DNA from: CALMFQ01 sp964495595
GTDB lineage: Bacteria; Pseudomonadota; Gammaproteobacteria; Burkholderiales; SCOH01
Length of the DNA: 62,664 bases
Direction of reading: 5' to 3'
NCBI GenBank assembly: GCA_964495595.1
Contig: CAZBWH010000003.1
Span: 1-62,664, forward strand
This document shows, piece after piece, positions 43,548 through 51,830 of this stretch; the stretch's first letter is position 1, and each line of letters opens with the position of its first letter. A model generated the notes under the pieces. The model did no database searches. It saw only the letters and a program-made list of their open reading frames with translations, and had not been told where the DNA came from. The translations under genes and the position numbers were made by a program.

Positions 43548-44021
43548 TCACCGCTTGCGGATCAGGCACACAGCCTCCGCTGCAATACCCTCTCCTCGCC
43601 CGGTAAATCCGAGTCGTTCGGTGGTTTTGGCCTTGATATTGACTTCATCGACGAGTAGACTCAGGTCTGCGGCGATATTGTTCCTCATCTGCGCCACGAA
43701 CGGCGACAGCCGAGGCGCTTGGGCAATGACCGTGGCGTCAACGTTTACGATCTGATATCCATGGTCGTGCACTATTTTCCATGTTTCGCGCAGCAGTACC
43801 CGGCTATCCGCACCAGCATAACGGTCATCCGAATCGGGAAAATGCTGCCCGATGTCGCCCAAGGCCGCGGCTCCGATCAATGCATCGGTAATGGCGTGCA
43901 GCAGCACGTCAGCATCCGAATGCCCCAGCAGTCCTTTCGAAAACGGGATATCCACACCACCAATGATCAACCTGCGTCCCTCTACCAACGCATGTACATC
44001 AAAGCCTTGCCCGATCCTCAT
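43548..44021 (-). CDS. ispF: 2-C-methyl-D-erythritol 2,4-cyclodiphosphate synthase
   Basis: MEP-pathway enzyme, 157 residues from the ATG at 44021, which overlaps the ispD stop as ATGA. Metal ligands appear in GFDVHAL and LGHSDADVLLHA, with GDIGQHFPDSD following. A longer frame from 44048 lies inside ispD. Confidence 0.96.
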   Translation of the reverse strand: MRIGQGFDVHALVEGRRLIIGGVDIPFSKGLLGHSDADVLLHAITDALIGAAALGDIGQHFPDSDDRYAGADSRVLLRETWKIVHDHGYQIVNVDATVIAQAPRLSPFVAQMRNNIAADLSLLVDEVNIKAKTTERLGFTGRGEGIAAEAVCLIRKR

Positions 44022-44716
44022 GTCGACTCCTTGCGTCCCAGCACCCACTCGGCAAACGCCAGATCGGATGGGTAGGTTATCTTGATGTTCTGGCTGCTGC
44101 CACGAACCAACCTCGGAGAGTAACCCGCAGCCTCAATGGCAGAGGCTTCGTCAGTGATGTCATCGCCTGAATGCTGTTCCAAAGCGGCCGACAACAATCC
44201 ATAACGGAACATTTGCGGTGTTTGAGCAAGCCAGATTTTTTCCCGAGGAATGGTTTCAGCTATTCGCCCGGAATCCGTTTCACGCTTGAGTGTATCGGCA
44301 ACGGGCAAGGCCAGAATGCCGCCAACCGGATCATCTTGCAGCCTGTCGATCAGTCGCCGCAGGGTTGCACGGTCAAGGCAGGGCCTGGCTGCGTCATGCA
44401 CCAGCACCCAGTCGTCTGGCGCAAGGACACCCGACAGGCCACGCAAACCATTACGAACCGTTTCAGCCCGGCTCGCGCCCCCTGAGCGAGTAAAGCACAG
44501 TCGCCCCACCGGCACGGGCCAGTCGGCGATATCGAGCCATTGATCATCCGGGCCAAGCACGACATGCACCCTGGAAATTGCCGCATGGGCCAGAAACACC
44601 TGTACGGTATGCCAAAGCACGGAATGCCCGGCAAGATGCAGATATTGTTTGGGGATATCCAGCTGCATTCTTGCACCGGTACCGGCAGCAGGAATCAGGG
44701 CGACAAGGTCAGCCAT
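44018..44716 (-). CDS. ispD: 2-C-methyl-D-erythritol 4-phosphate cytidylyltransferase
   Basis: MEP-pathway cytidylyltransferase, 232 residues. The nucleotide loop PAAGTGARM, KQYLHLAG and the motif VHDAARPC are clear. Coupled to ispF by overlapping stop and start; its own start overlaps the end of dnaQ. Confidence 0.95.
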   Translation of the reverse strand: MADLVALIPAAGTGARMQLDIPKQYLHLAGHSVLWHTVQVFLAHAAISRVHVVLGPDDQWLDIADWPVPVGRLCFTRSGGASRAETVRNGLRGLSGVLAPDDWVLVHDAARPCLDRATLRRLIDRLQDDPVGGILALPVADTLKRETDSGRIAETIPREKIWLAQTPQMFRYGLLSAALEQHSGDDITDEASAIEAAGYSPRLVRGSSQNIKITYPSDLAFAEWVLGRKEST

Positions 44717-45431
44717 GCTGGGCGGATCCCTCTATTGCCAGCCATACGCAGCCGCCCTTGGCGGCTTTGTCCAGGTCGGCCAGATAGCTGGTATGCTCCT
44801 TGATCTCGGCATCGCTTGCGGCAACCACCCGCAGATCGCCCACATCGCCAGTGAACTGGTAGGAGACTTCCGGAACCTGAACCTCAGTTTCATCCGGTTC
44901 GACCAGCAGCTTTTCCTGGCCGCGAGTCATTGCCAGATAGACCTCAGCCAGCAATTCGCAGTCGATCAGTGCGCCATGCAGGGTGCGGTTCGAGCGGTCG
45001 ACATCCAGACGATCACACAAGGCATCCAGGCTATTGCGCTTTCCGGGATACTGCTCTTTGGCCATGACCAAGGTATCGATCACCGAAGGGCAATAATCTC
45101 GGATCCCAGGCTTGGCGAGTCGCTTGAGCTCGTGATCCAGAAATCCGACATCAAATGGCGCGTTATGGATGATCAGCTGCGCTCCATCGACAAAGCGCAG
45201 GAATTCATCTGCCACGACAGCAAAACGCGGCTTGTCCTGCAAGAATTCAAGGCTGATCCCGTGGACTCGCTCTGCTTCCGGGTCAATGTTCCGCTCGGGA
45301 TGGACATAACAATGGTAGTGTTGGCCGGTGAATTTGCGGTCAACCATTTCCACCGCCGCAATCTCGATCAGCCGGTGCCCTTGTGCGGGGTCGAGTCCAG
45401 TGGTTTCCGTGTCGAGGAAAATCTGTCGCAT
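44709..45431 (-). CDS. dnaQ: DNA polymerase III epsilon subunit (3'-5' proofreading)
   Basis: 240 residues from the ATG at 45431. Exonuclease motifs LDTETTGLDP (with D and E), HNAPFDVGFLDHE and HGALIDCELLAEVY carry the DEDDh residues. A longer frame from 45509 runs back into rnhA and is rejected. It follows rnhA by 4 bp; in E. coli the two genes are divergent rather than co-directional. Confidence 0.95.
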   Translation of the reverse strand: MRQIFLDTETTGLDPAQGHRLIEIAAVEMVDRKFTGQHYHCYVHPERNIDPEAERVHGISLEFLQDKPRFAVVADEFLRFVDGAQLIIHNAPFDVGFLDHELKRLAKPGIRDYCPSVIDTLVMAKEQYPGKRNSLDALCDRLDVDRSNRTLHGALIDCELLAEVYLAMTRGQEKLLVEPDETEVQVPEVSYQFTGDVGDLRVVAASDAEIKEHTSYLADLDKAAKGGCVWLAIEGSAQHG

Positions 45432-45435
45432 CCGT

Positions 45436-45873
45436 TCAGCCCCCCTTGCTTGCGACAACACCGGCATTGGCCAGTGCATCGGCACGTTCGTTGAAAACAT
45501 GGCCGGCATGGCCTTTTATCCACACCCACTCAATCCGGTGACGCTGGGAAACGGTATCCAGCGCCTGCCAGAGATCTGCGTTCTTGACCGGCTTGTTATC
45601 GCTGGTACGCCAGCCACGGCGTTTCCAGCCGTGAATCCACTGGCTGATACCCAGCTGAACATATTGGGAGTCGGTATGCACACGAACCTCGCATTCCCGA
45701 TTGAGCGTGTTCAGTGCCTCGATGACTGCCCGCAGTTCCATCCGGTTGTTGGTGGTAGCCGGCTCCCCGCCGTACAGTTCTTTTTCCCGGTCACCGTAGC
45801 GCAACAACACCCCCCACCCTCCGGGTCCCGGATTGCCTTTGCAGGCACCGTCGGTATAAATGTCAACAATCAC
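45436..45873 (-). CDS. rnhA: Ribonuclease HI
   Basis: Cuts RNA in RNA-DNA hybrids. 145 residues with the four acidic active-site residues visible in IYTDGACKGNPG, NNRMELRAVIEAL, HTDSQYV and NERADALAN. Between the methyltransferase gene and dnaQ. Confidence 0.96.
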   Translation of the reverse strand: MIVDIYTDGACKGNPGPGGWGVLLRYGDREKELYGGEPATTNNRMELRAVIEALNTLNRECEVRVHTDSQYVQLGISQWIHGWKRRGWRTSDNKPVKNADLWQALDTVSQRHRIEWVWIKGHAGHVFNERADALANAGVVASKGG

Positions 45874-45876
45874 GCG

Positions 45877-46623
45877 CTATTCCTCGGCGGCCTGATGCCG
45901 TTTTTCTGTTCTGCCAGACTCGACGGCCACCCTGTCAGTCGAAGTCACCAATCGTTTGGGGGCTGATGTAATCGGCCAGGCAGGTGTCAGCATCCGGACG
46001 CCCCGAACCCGCTTAACGGCCTGCAGGAAATACACGCCACCACCAACAGGGCCACGCCTGCAACCAATTTGCTCCAGCAGGCGCAGACGTTGCCACCATT
46101 GTGGCGATCTGGACGAGGGGACGGAACAACCGACCCGGTCCACCGACACATCCAGATTCATCAGTGCCAGCCAGTCCCGCAGGCGTGGCAGGCCGATGAA
46201 ATTGCCACACCACGGATAGCCACGCCGACGATGCAACTGGCGCTCCAGCCCCCAGACACTCCACGGGTTGAAGCCAGTGATCATCAAACGGCCTTCCGGC
46301 ACCAACACCCGCTCGGCTTCCCGCAGCACCTGATGCGGGTGACTGGAGAAATCCAGTACATGAGGCAGAATCAGTAAGTCGATGCTGGCACTGGCCAGCG
46401 GTAACGCGACCGGATCACAACGGACATCCGCAATACACGCACCCAACCTGAGACGGTTTGGCATCCGGTTGGTTCGCAATGCGTCAAGCAATGGCAACTC
46501 GAGTTGCACCGCATGGAATCCGAATACATCGCTGACCGCGGCATCAAACATGACCTGCTCACGTGCAAGCAGATATCGGCCCAACGGCGATTGCCACCAG
46601 TCATCCACCGTATTTAGTTGCAT
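45877..46623 (-). CDS. YafS-like SAM-dependent methyltransferase
   Basis: 248-residue class I methyltransferase fold with weak cofactor motifs (ADVRCDPVALPLASASIDLLILPHVLDF) split by about 20 residues from the LREAERVLVPEGRLMITGFNP segment. It matches the place of E. coli yafS between gloB and rnhA. The substrate is unknown. The C-terminal 40 residues look unstructured. Confidence 0.8.
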   Translation of the reverse strand: MQLNTVDDWWQSPLGRYLLAREQVMFDAAVSDVFGFHAVQLELPLLDALRTNRMPNRLRLGACIADVRCDPVALPLASASIDLLILPHVLDFSSHPHQVLREAERVLVPEGRLMITGFNPWSVWGLERQLHRRRGYPWCGNFIGLPRLRDWLALMNLDVSVDRVGCSVPSSRSPQWWQRLRLLEQIGCRRGPVGGGVYFLQAVKRVRGVRMLTPAWPITSAPKRLVTSTDRVAVESGRTEKRHQAAEE

Positions 46624-46704
46624 TCAGGGGTGCCCCGTGCCGATACTGTCAGAAACTCATTTACACGCCTACAGAAGGCGGCCCAACCCACCTTTCCGAC
46701 CAAG

Positions 46705-47469
46705 ATGATAACAGCCATTCCGATTCCCGCCTTTGCCGACAATTATATCTGGCTTTTGCGTCACGACGCGCATGTCTTGGTTGTCGACCCGGGAGATGCC
46801 GCGCCGGTGCTGGATTATTGCCAACAGCATCAGCTGACGCTGGACGCCATTCTGGTGACTCACCAGCACGCCGACCACTGCGGTGGTGTGTGTCAGCTGG
46901 CACAGCACGCTGGCTGCGCCGTGTTTGGGCCGCAGCAAGCGATCGCAGCCGGAGTGGATCACACCATGGCGGACGGCATGACCATTACATTGGAAGGCTG
47001 GCCTGCTGTAGCCATCTGGAGCCTGCCGGGACACACCGCAGACCACTTGGGCTATCTGATCGACAACATGCTGTTTTGTGGTGATACGCTGTTTGCCGGG
47101 GGCTGCGGCCGGGTATTCGACGGCACCATCGGGCAGTTGTTCAATTCGCTGCAAAGAATCAGCTCGCTTGCCGAAGATACCCTGATCTACTGTGCCCACG
47201 AATATACGATAGCAAATCTGCACTTTGCCCAAACTGTCGAGCCGGGCAACCCTCATATCGGGTTACGGCTGGCTGAAGCCATCCAGGCGAGGTCAGCCGG
47301 CCAAGCAACCGTGCCCAACCGGCTGGCCGATGAACTCGCCAGCAACCCGTTCCTGCGTTACGACCATCCATCAGTACGGCAATCTGCCTCGCGTTGGCAG
47401 GGTCGCCCGCTGTCAACACCACTGGAGGTCTTTACCACACTTCGTGAGTGGAAAAACCAATTCCGCTGA
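46705..47469 (+). CDS. gloB: Hydroxyacylglutathione hydrolase (glyoxalase II)
   Basis: Metallo-beta-lactamase-fold hydrolase removing S-lactoylglutathione. 254 residues from the ATG at 46705. THQHADHCGG is the metal motif, with LPGHTADHLGY and FCGDTLFAGGCGR following. Frame extension upstream to 46618 begins with TTG and overlaps the divergent methyltransferase gene, so it was rejected. Confidence 0.95.
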   Translation: MITAIPIPAFADNYIWLLRHDAHVLVVDPGDAAPVLDYCQQHQLTLDAILVTHQHADHCGGVCQLAQHAGCAVFGPQQAIAAGVDHTMADGMTITLEGWPAVAIWSLPGHTADHLGYLIDNMLFCGDTLFAGGCGRVFDGTIGQLFNSLQRISSLAEDTLIYCAHEYTIANLHFAQTVEPGNPHIGLRLAEAIQARSAGQATVPNRLADELASNPFLRYDHPSVRQSASRWQGRPLSTPLEVFTTLREWKNQFR

Positions 47470-47589
47470 CTGGTGGCGTACTGGAGGCATCGCCCAGGGG
47501 CTCATGACAAACCCCTCGGCGTAAGCTGTTCATTTGCCTATGAATTGCTCGAACATTTATTCGCATCTCATTATTTACATTGAACATTT

Positions 47590-47619
47590 TTGACAATAAC
47601 TCCAACTGACCGGTAGAAT
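47590..47619 (+). promoter_or_regulatory. Sigma-70 promoter of mltD
   Basis: TTGACA (47590-47595) and TAGAAT (47614-47619) with an 18-bp spacer, about 70 bp before the mltD ATG. Confidence 0.75.
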
Positions 47620-47688
47620 TGTCCCCCTGCCCGATCGAGCAGAGCCCCGTCTTACTGCCTTCCGCCAACCTTGCTGCTGCCTCCCGCG

Positions 47689-49377
47689 ATGAAATCCAGA
47701 TACCTGCTTCTAGCTGCCGCCATCATTTCCCGCGTTGTCTGTGCCAGCGAAATCGACAGTGCGCACTCCGCTGAGCCCCCTGACGCTCAGCAGCAACTCC
47801 CCGACGAACAGGAACAGACCCAGCCCGGACTGGATGTTGCGCCGGCAAATGAACTCCCCCTGCCGCCCCAATCCTGGGAGCCGGCACCGTCGCCGCTGGC
47901 ATTTGCCAGCTTGTGGGATCGCTTGCGCAACGGTTTTGCCATCCCCAATCTTGATTCCGCCATGGTCAGGGAATGGGAGCAATACTACGCGGCTCACCCG
48001 GAAACGCTGTACCGCATCAGTGAGCGTGGGCGACGGTATATGTATCACATCGTCGAGGAGCTGGAAAAACGCAACATGCCGCTTGATCTGGCCTTGCTGC
48101 CGATGATCGAAAGCGCCTACAACCCTCGCGCCTATTCACCAGCGCATGCTGCCGGGATCTGGCAATTCGTTCCCTCTACCGGCAAGCACTACGGACTGGA
48201 GCAAACCTGGTGGTATGACGGCCGGCGGGATGTCCTCGCTGCGACCGAAGCCGCGCTTGACTACCTCAATTACCTGTACGGACTGTTTGGCGACTGGCAC
48301 CTGGCTCTGGCGTCTTACAACTGGGGAGAAGGCGCAGTGTCACGGGCACTGGCCAAAAACCGCGCCCGCCAACTGCCAGAGGACTACAGCAGCATTGGCA
48401 TGCCGGCCGAGACACTGAACTATGTTCCCAAATTGCTGGCAGTACGCAACCTGATTGCCAATCCGGAGGCTTACGGGCTCAAGCTCCCCGCCATTCCGAA
48501 CCGCCCCTACTTCAGCGTGGTCGATGCACCGCATCATATGGATACCCAGATCGCGGCCAGGCTGGCCGGAATGACGATTGATGAGTTCACCAATCTCAAT
48601 CCGGCTTTCAACAAACCCATCATTGCCTACAAACCCTCCCGCAAACTCCTGGTGCCTGCCGACCGTGCCAGCGAGTTTTCCGAGCGGCTGGCCAGCTTCG
48701 ATGGGCAACTGCTCTCCTGGCAACCTTACACAACCACCGCCGGCGAAAGTTACGACCGGATTGCCAGCCGCTTTGGCACCACACTGGCCCGATTGCGAGA
48801 GGTCAACAACATTGGCAAGTCTCGCGCTGCGCGTGGCGAAACGCTGATGGTGCCACGATCCGAAGAAATCCTGGCTGGTCAGGAACCAGAAAACACCGAG
48901 CCATCCGTCACGCCAGAACAGGACTACGCCCCGACCACCACCAGTATTCCCAGCTACACACGCCTGGAAAAGGTTGAGCCCTTACACACCAAAAAGCATA
49001 CGGTACGCAAAGGCGATACCGTATACAGTATTTCCCGCCGCTACGACCTGTCCGTCCCTGAACTGCTCTCCCTCAACAAGCTGCGCTCAAGCAACCTGAG
49101 GCTCGGCCAGCCACTCCGGGTGGCAAAGCTCAGCGCCCTCTCCTCCCCGGACAAATCGGCCAACCAGGCCCCCCCTCAAGGCAAGCGCCCCCGAACCGGC
49201 AAATGGGCCGGAGTAGAAAAAAGAGATCAGGTGATTCATTACGTTACCCGGCGTGGCGACACCATTTTCAGCATCGCCCGCAAGCACCGTGTCAGCGTCA
49301 ATGACCTGCAGAACTGGAACAAGCTGGGAAAACGCCCCCTCCAGGCAGGGCAGTCGTTGCGCATTGCCCCAGACTAG
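47689..49377 (+). CDS. mltD: Membrane-bound lytic transglycosylase D
   Basis: Cleaves glycan strands of peptidoglycan. 562 residues from the ATG at 47689 (a TTG at 47671 is in frame). A signal peptide is followed by the SLT domain with catalytic E141 in LPMIESAYNP and AAGIWQFVPSTGKHYG. Three LysM domains occupy the C-terminal third, including KGDTVYSISRRY and RGDTIFSIARKH. The signal ends CASEID with a Cys that may be a lipobox residue. The TAG stop lies inside a dispersed repeat. Confidence 0.94.
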   Translation: MKSRYLLLAAAIISRVVCASEIDSAHSAEPPDAQQQLPDEQEQTQPGLDVAPANELPLPPQSWEPAPSPLAFASLWDRLRNGFAIPNLDSAMVREWEQYYAAHPETLYRISERGRRYMYHIVEELEKRNMPLDLALLPMIESAYNPRAYSPAHAAGIWQFVPSTGKHYGLEQTWWYDGRRDVLAATEAALDYLNYLYGLFGDWHLALASYNWGEGAVSRALAKNRARQLPEDYSSIGMPAETLNYVPKLLAVRNLIANPEAYGLKLPAIPNRPYFSVVDAPHHMDTQIAARLAGMTIDEFTNLNPAFNKPIIAYKPSRKLLVPADRASEFSERLASFDGQLLSWQPYTTTAGESYDRIASRFGTTLARLREVNNIGKSRAARGETLMVPRSEEILAGQEPENTEPSVTPEQDYAPTTTSIPSYTRLEKVEPLHTKKHTVRKGDTVYSISRRYDLSVPELLSLNKLRSSNLRLGQPLRVAKLSALSSPDKSANQAPPQGKRPRTGKWAGVEKRDQVIHYVTRRGDTIFSIARKHRVSVNDLQNWNKLGKRPLQAGQSLRIAPD

Positions 49378-49485
49378 CAGCCGTCGGGCCTGAGCGATCG
49401 TTGCGAGCCGAGCGGGGCAACGGGCAAATATGGAACGTTTCTCCCAATGGTACAGCCTGCCGGTCTCAAGCCCGACAGGCTGCCA
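49374..49485 (+). repeat. Dispersed palindromic repeat, copy A
   Basis: About 110 bp. The ends are inverted repeats (AGCAGCCGTCGGGCCTGAG against the complement of CTCAAGCCCGACAGGCTGC) and an inner pair of arms surrounds AAATATG. Same family as 58306-58416 and 56736-56901 in opposite orientation. It begins within the mltD stop codon. Confidence 0.85.
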
Positions 49486-49705
49486 GGGCACCACTCAATA
49501 CGCACATTCAGATGCATTTAAGGCCACTACCAATACCAGCAAGGCATACAGCCAACAACACATAACCGCTTTCGAATATCTCGCCATATAGATTGCCGAG
49601 TCACGTACCCCCATTCCTTAGACTCCGTACCGATAGGGTATGGCAGAGCTGTTTCAGCCAGTACAATGCTGGCCGACGCTACCCCGCAAGGTTTTACATC
49701 GAAAA

Positions 49706-50050
49706 ATGAGCCATTCCCGTCCGGTATACTCAACTGAGCATGGGCGCCTGTGTCCCGGCTGCAGTCAACCAGTCAAGCAATGTCATTGCAACAAGCCCGC
49801 CCCGTCTGGCGATGGCATCATCCGGGTCAGACGTGAGGTCGCCGGACGAGGCGGCAAGACAGTCACCACCGCAGTTGGCTTCCTGCTTGATGACGCCGCC
49901 CTGAAACAGCTGGCCGGCGAGCTCAAGCGAAAATGCGGCGTGGGAGGCACATTCGGTGATGGCAGGATCGAAATCCAGGGTGATCACCGTGACGCCATCA
50001 TTGCCGAACTGCAAAAACGGGGCTTCAAGACACGGCTTGCCGGGGACTGA
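49706..50050 (+). CDS. SUI1/eIF1-like translation factor (YciH family)
   Basis: 115 residues from the ATG at 49706. An N-terminal pair of cysteine motifs (LCPGCSQPVKQCHC) suggests a small metal site, and the SUI1 domain shows GDGIIRVRREVAGRGGKTVT and VGGTFGDGRIEIQGDHRD. Homologues are eIF1-like and modulate initiation fidelity. The YchJ-like gene follows by 5 bp. Confidence 0.88.
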   Translation: MSHSRPVYSTEHGRLCPGCSQPVKQCHCNKPAPSGDGIIRVRREVAGRGGKTVTTAVGFLLDDAALKQLAGELKRKCGVGGTFGDGRIEIQGDHRDAIIAELQKRGFKTRLAGD

Positions 50051-50055
50051 CCGGC

Positions 50056-50460
50056 ATGCGCAAATCGACACCATCAACCCTCTGCCCATGCGGCAGCAGC
50101 CTGCCTTTCGCCGCATGTTGCCGACCATTGCTCGATGAACAGCGCACCGCAGCCACGGCAGAAGCGCTGATGCGTTCGCGCTACAGCGCCTTTCATTTGC
50201 GGCGGGCAGACTACCTACTGGCAAGCTGGCACCATACCACCCGCCCCGCGTCATTCGCCGAGTCGGACTGGCAAGATCTGAAATGGATCGGGCTGAAAAT
50301 CATCAGCAGCCAGGCCGGCCAGCCCGGCGATCTCACTGGTAACGTCGAATTTATTGCCCGCTTCAAGACGGGAGGCCGGGCTGGCAAGCTGCATGAGCGA
50401 AGCCAATTCGTCTGCGAGAACGGCCGCTGGTTTTACGTTGACGGAGAGATGCTGCCGTGA
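50056..50460 (+). CDS. YchJ-family protein with SEC-C motif
   Basis: 134 residues with an N-terminal zinc motif CPCGSSLPFAACC (SEC-C type) and an NTF2-like body (MRSRYSAFHLRRADYLLASWH). Family function unknown. Likely co-transcribed with the SUI1-like gene upstream. Confidence 0.87.
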   Translation: MRKSTPSTLCPCGSSLPFAACCRPLLDEQRTAATAEALMRSRYSAFHLRRADYLLASWHHTTRPASFAESDWQDLKWIGLKIISSQAGQPGDLTGNVEFIARFKTGGRAGKLHERSQFVCENGRWFYVDGEMLP

Positions 50461-50563
50461 GGCTCCGGCAAATTCGCAATGCATATCGGGCTTGATTGCG
50501 GCTGCCAGCAACTATAATGGTTACGGACCCATCCATCCGCCAGACAACCCACCTGTTGACCCC

Positions 50564-51805
50564 ATGCACACACCTTCACTGTCTTTGCTTGCTGCCAGCC
50601 TGACTGCTGGCATGCTGTTGAGTACCCCGAGCTACGGCCTGTCGTTCGGGATGTTGAAAGTTCACTCGTTTCTCGAGCAACCGCTTGATGCCAGCATCAG
50701 CTACAGCAACACACCTGCAGACGGCGTGACACTCGGTGACGGCAGTTGCATCGAGACGGTGCGTGACGCCGCGTCGGAAAGCGGCTTGCCGGTGATCCAG
50801 AAGGTTCAGCTGCAGCTGGAAGGCGATGAGCGCGCCGGGGTACTGCGACTGCGCACCCTGCATGCCGTAGGCGAACCTGTTGCGGTAATCCGTCTGCGCA
50901 GCCACTGCGACAAGACCGGCCATGTGGTACGTGAATTTACCTTTTTCCTTGACCCCCAGCCTGAGCTGAGAATCAGCAACGAACAGCCGGCTGGCATGGC
51001 CAGCGGCCCGGTTAATCTGCCCCAGACCACCGCCATCAAGCAGCCACGCAAACAGATCGACGTGCCAAGCAAGGAAATCTGGACCGTCAAACGCGGTGAC
51101 ACGCTGACTGGCATTGCCCGTCATTTCGAGCCTGAACCAGGCCGGCAGAAACGGATGGCCCGGGCGATTCTGGCCAGCAACCCGGCGATCCGCAATGCGG
51201 ATTTGATCGGCATCGGACAGAAACTGGTCATTCCCGATCTGACGGTGCTTTACGCCGCGAACGCGGCACAGCCAGAGCCAACACCACTGCGCGCCGAACG
51301 CTCCACACGCCCCACCCCGCCCCGCAAACCGCGCAAGCAAGCCGCCACCGACCTGCCGCCTCCAGAGGTGAAACACGCCGCACCGGCAACGGAAAGCGAA
51401 ACAGAGTTCAAGGTCAAGCTCAGCCCCACACAATCCACCGGAGTGGCCGGGCTCCAGGCCAGGAATGCAGGCAGTGGGGATGGTGGCGTTACGCCAATGG
51501 GAAATGCAGATGACTCAACGGCAGAAATGCTCGCGCTGAATGCCAAGATAGAGACGCTCGAACAGCAGATGTTCAGTCTCAAGCAGCAGATCGATCAACC
51601 CGCAGGCAATTCGCCGGCAACGACCGACACACCAGCGGCCACCCTCCCCGCCACGCCTGCTGTCCGTCGGGCTGACTCCGCATCTGGTGTTTCGACTGAG
51701 CAGCGTGCCTCGGAAGGATTGCTTCCTGGATGGATGCTGCCCGTGGCGGCAGGGGTCGTCGCTGGCGCACTCGGCTGGCTGGCCTACCGCCGCTTCAGAC
51801 GCTGA
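50564..51805 (+). CDS. Short FimV-like LysM protein
   Basis: 413 residues: a signal peptide ending SYGLSFG, a FimV-type N-terminal domain (GMLKVHSFLEQPLDASI), a LysM domain (VKRGDTLTGIARHFE), a Pro/Ala-rich region, a coiled coil (about 335-360) and a C-terminal membrane helix. Full FimV proteins run to 800-1000 residues and carry a cytoplasmic TPR region that is missing here. FimV-type proteins help localise polar and pilus machinery. Start chosen by the signal peptide. Confidence 0.75.
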   Translation: MHTPSLSLLAASLTAGMLLSTPSYGLSFGMLKVHSFLEQPLDASISYSNTPADGVTLGDGSCIETVRDAASESGLPVIQKVQLQLEGDERAGVLRLRTLHAVGEPVAVIRLRSHCDKTGHVVREFTFFLDPQPELRISNEQPAGMASGPVNLPQTTAIKQPRKQIDVPSKEIWTVKRGDTLTGIARHFEPEPGRQKRMARAILASNPAIRNADLIGIGQKLVIPDLTVLYAANAAQPEPTPLRAERSTRPTPPRKPRKQAATDLPPPEVKHAAPATESETEFKVKLSPTQSTGVAGLQARNAGSGDGGVTPMGNADDSTAEMLALNAKIETLEQQMFSLKQQIDQPAGNSPATTDTPAATLPATPAVRRADSASGVSTEQRASEGLLPGWMLPVAAGVVAGALGWLAYRRFRR

Positions 51806-51830
51806 CGGTCTGACCCGGCTTCAGAGCCCC

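Noticed and set aside
49527..49733. 68-codon minus-strand frame upstream of the SUI1-like gene
   Set aside because: Low-quality composition and overlaps the start of a supported plus-strand gene.
50576..51433. 285-codon minus-strand frame opposite the FimV-like gene
   Set aside because: The plus-strand protein has signal peptide, LysM and membrane helix; the antisense frame has none.
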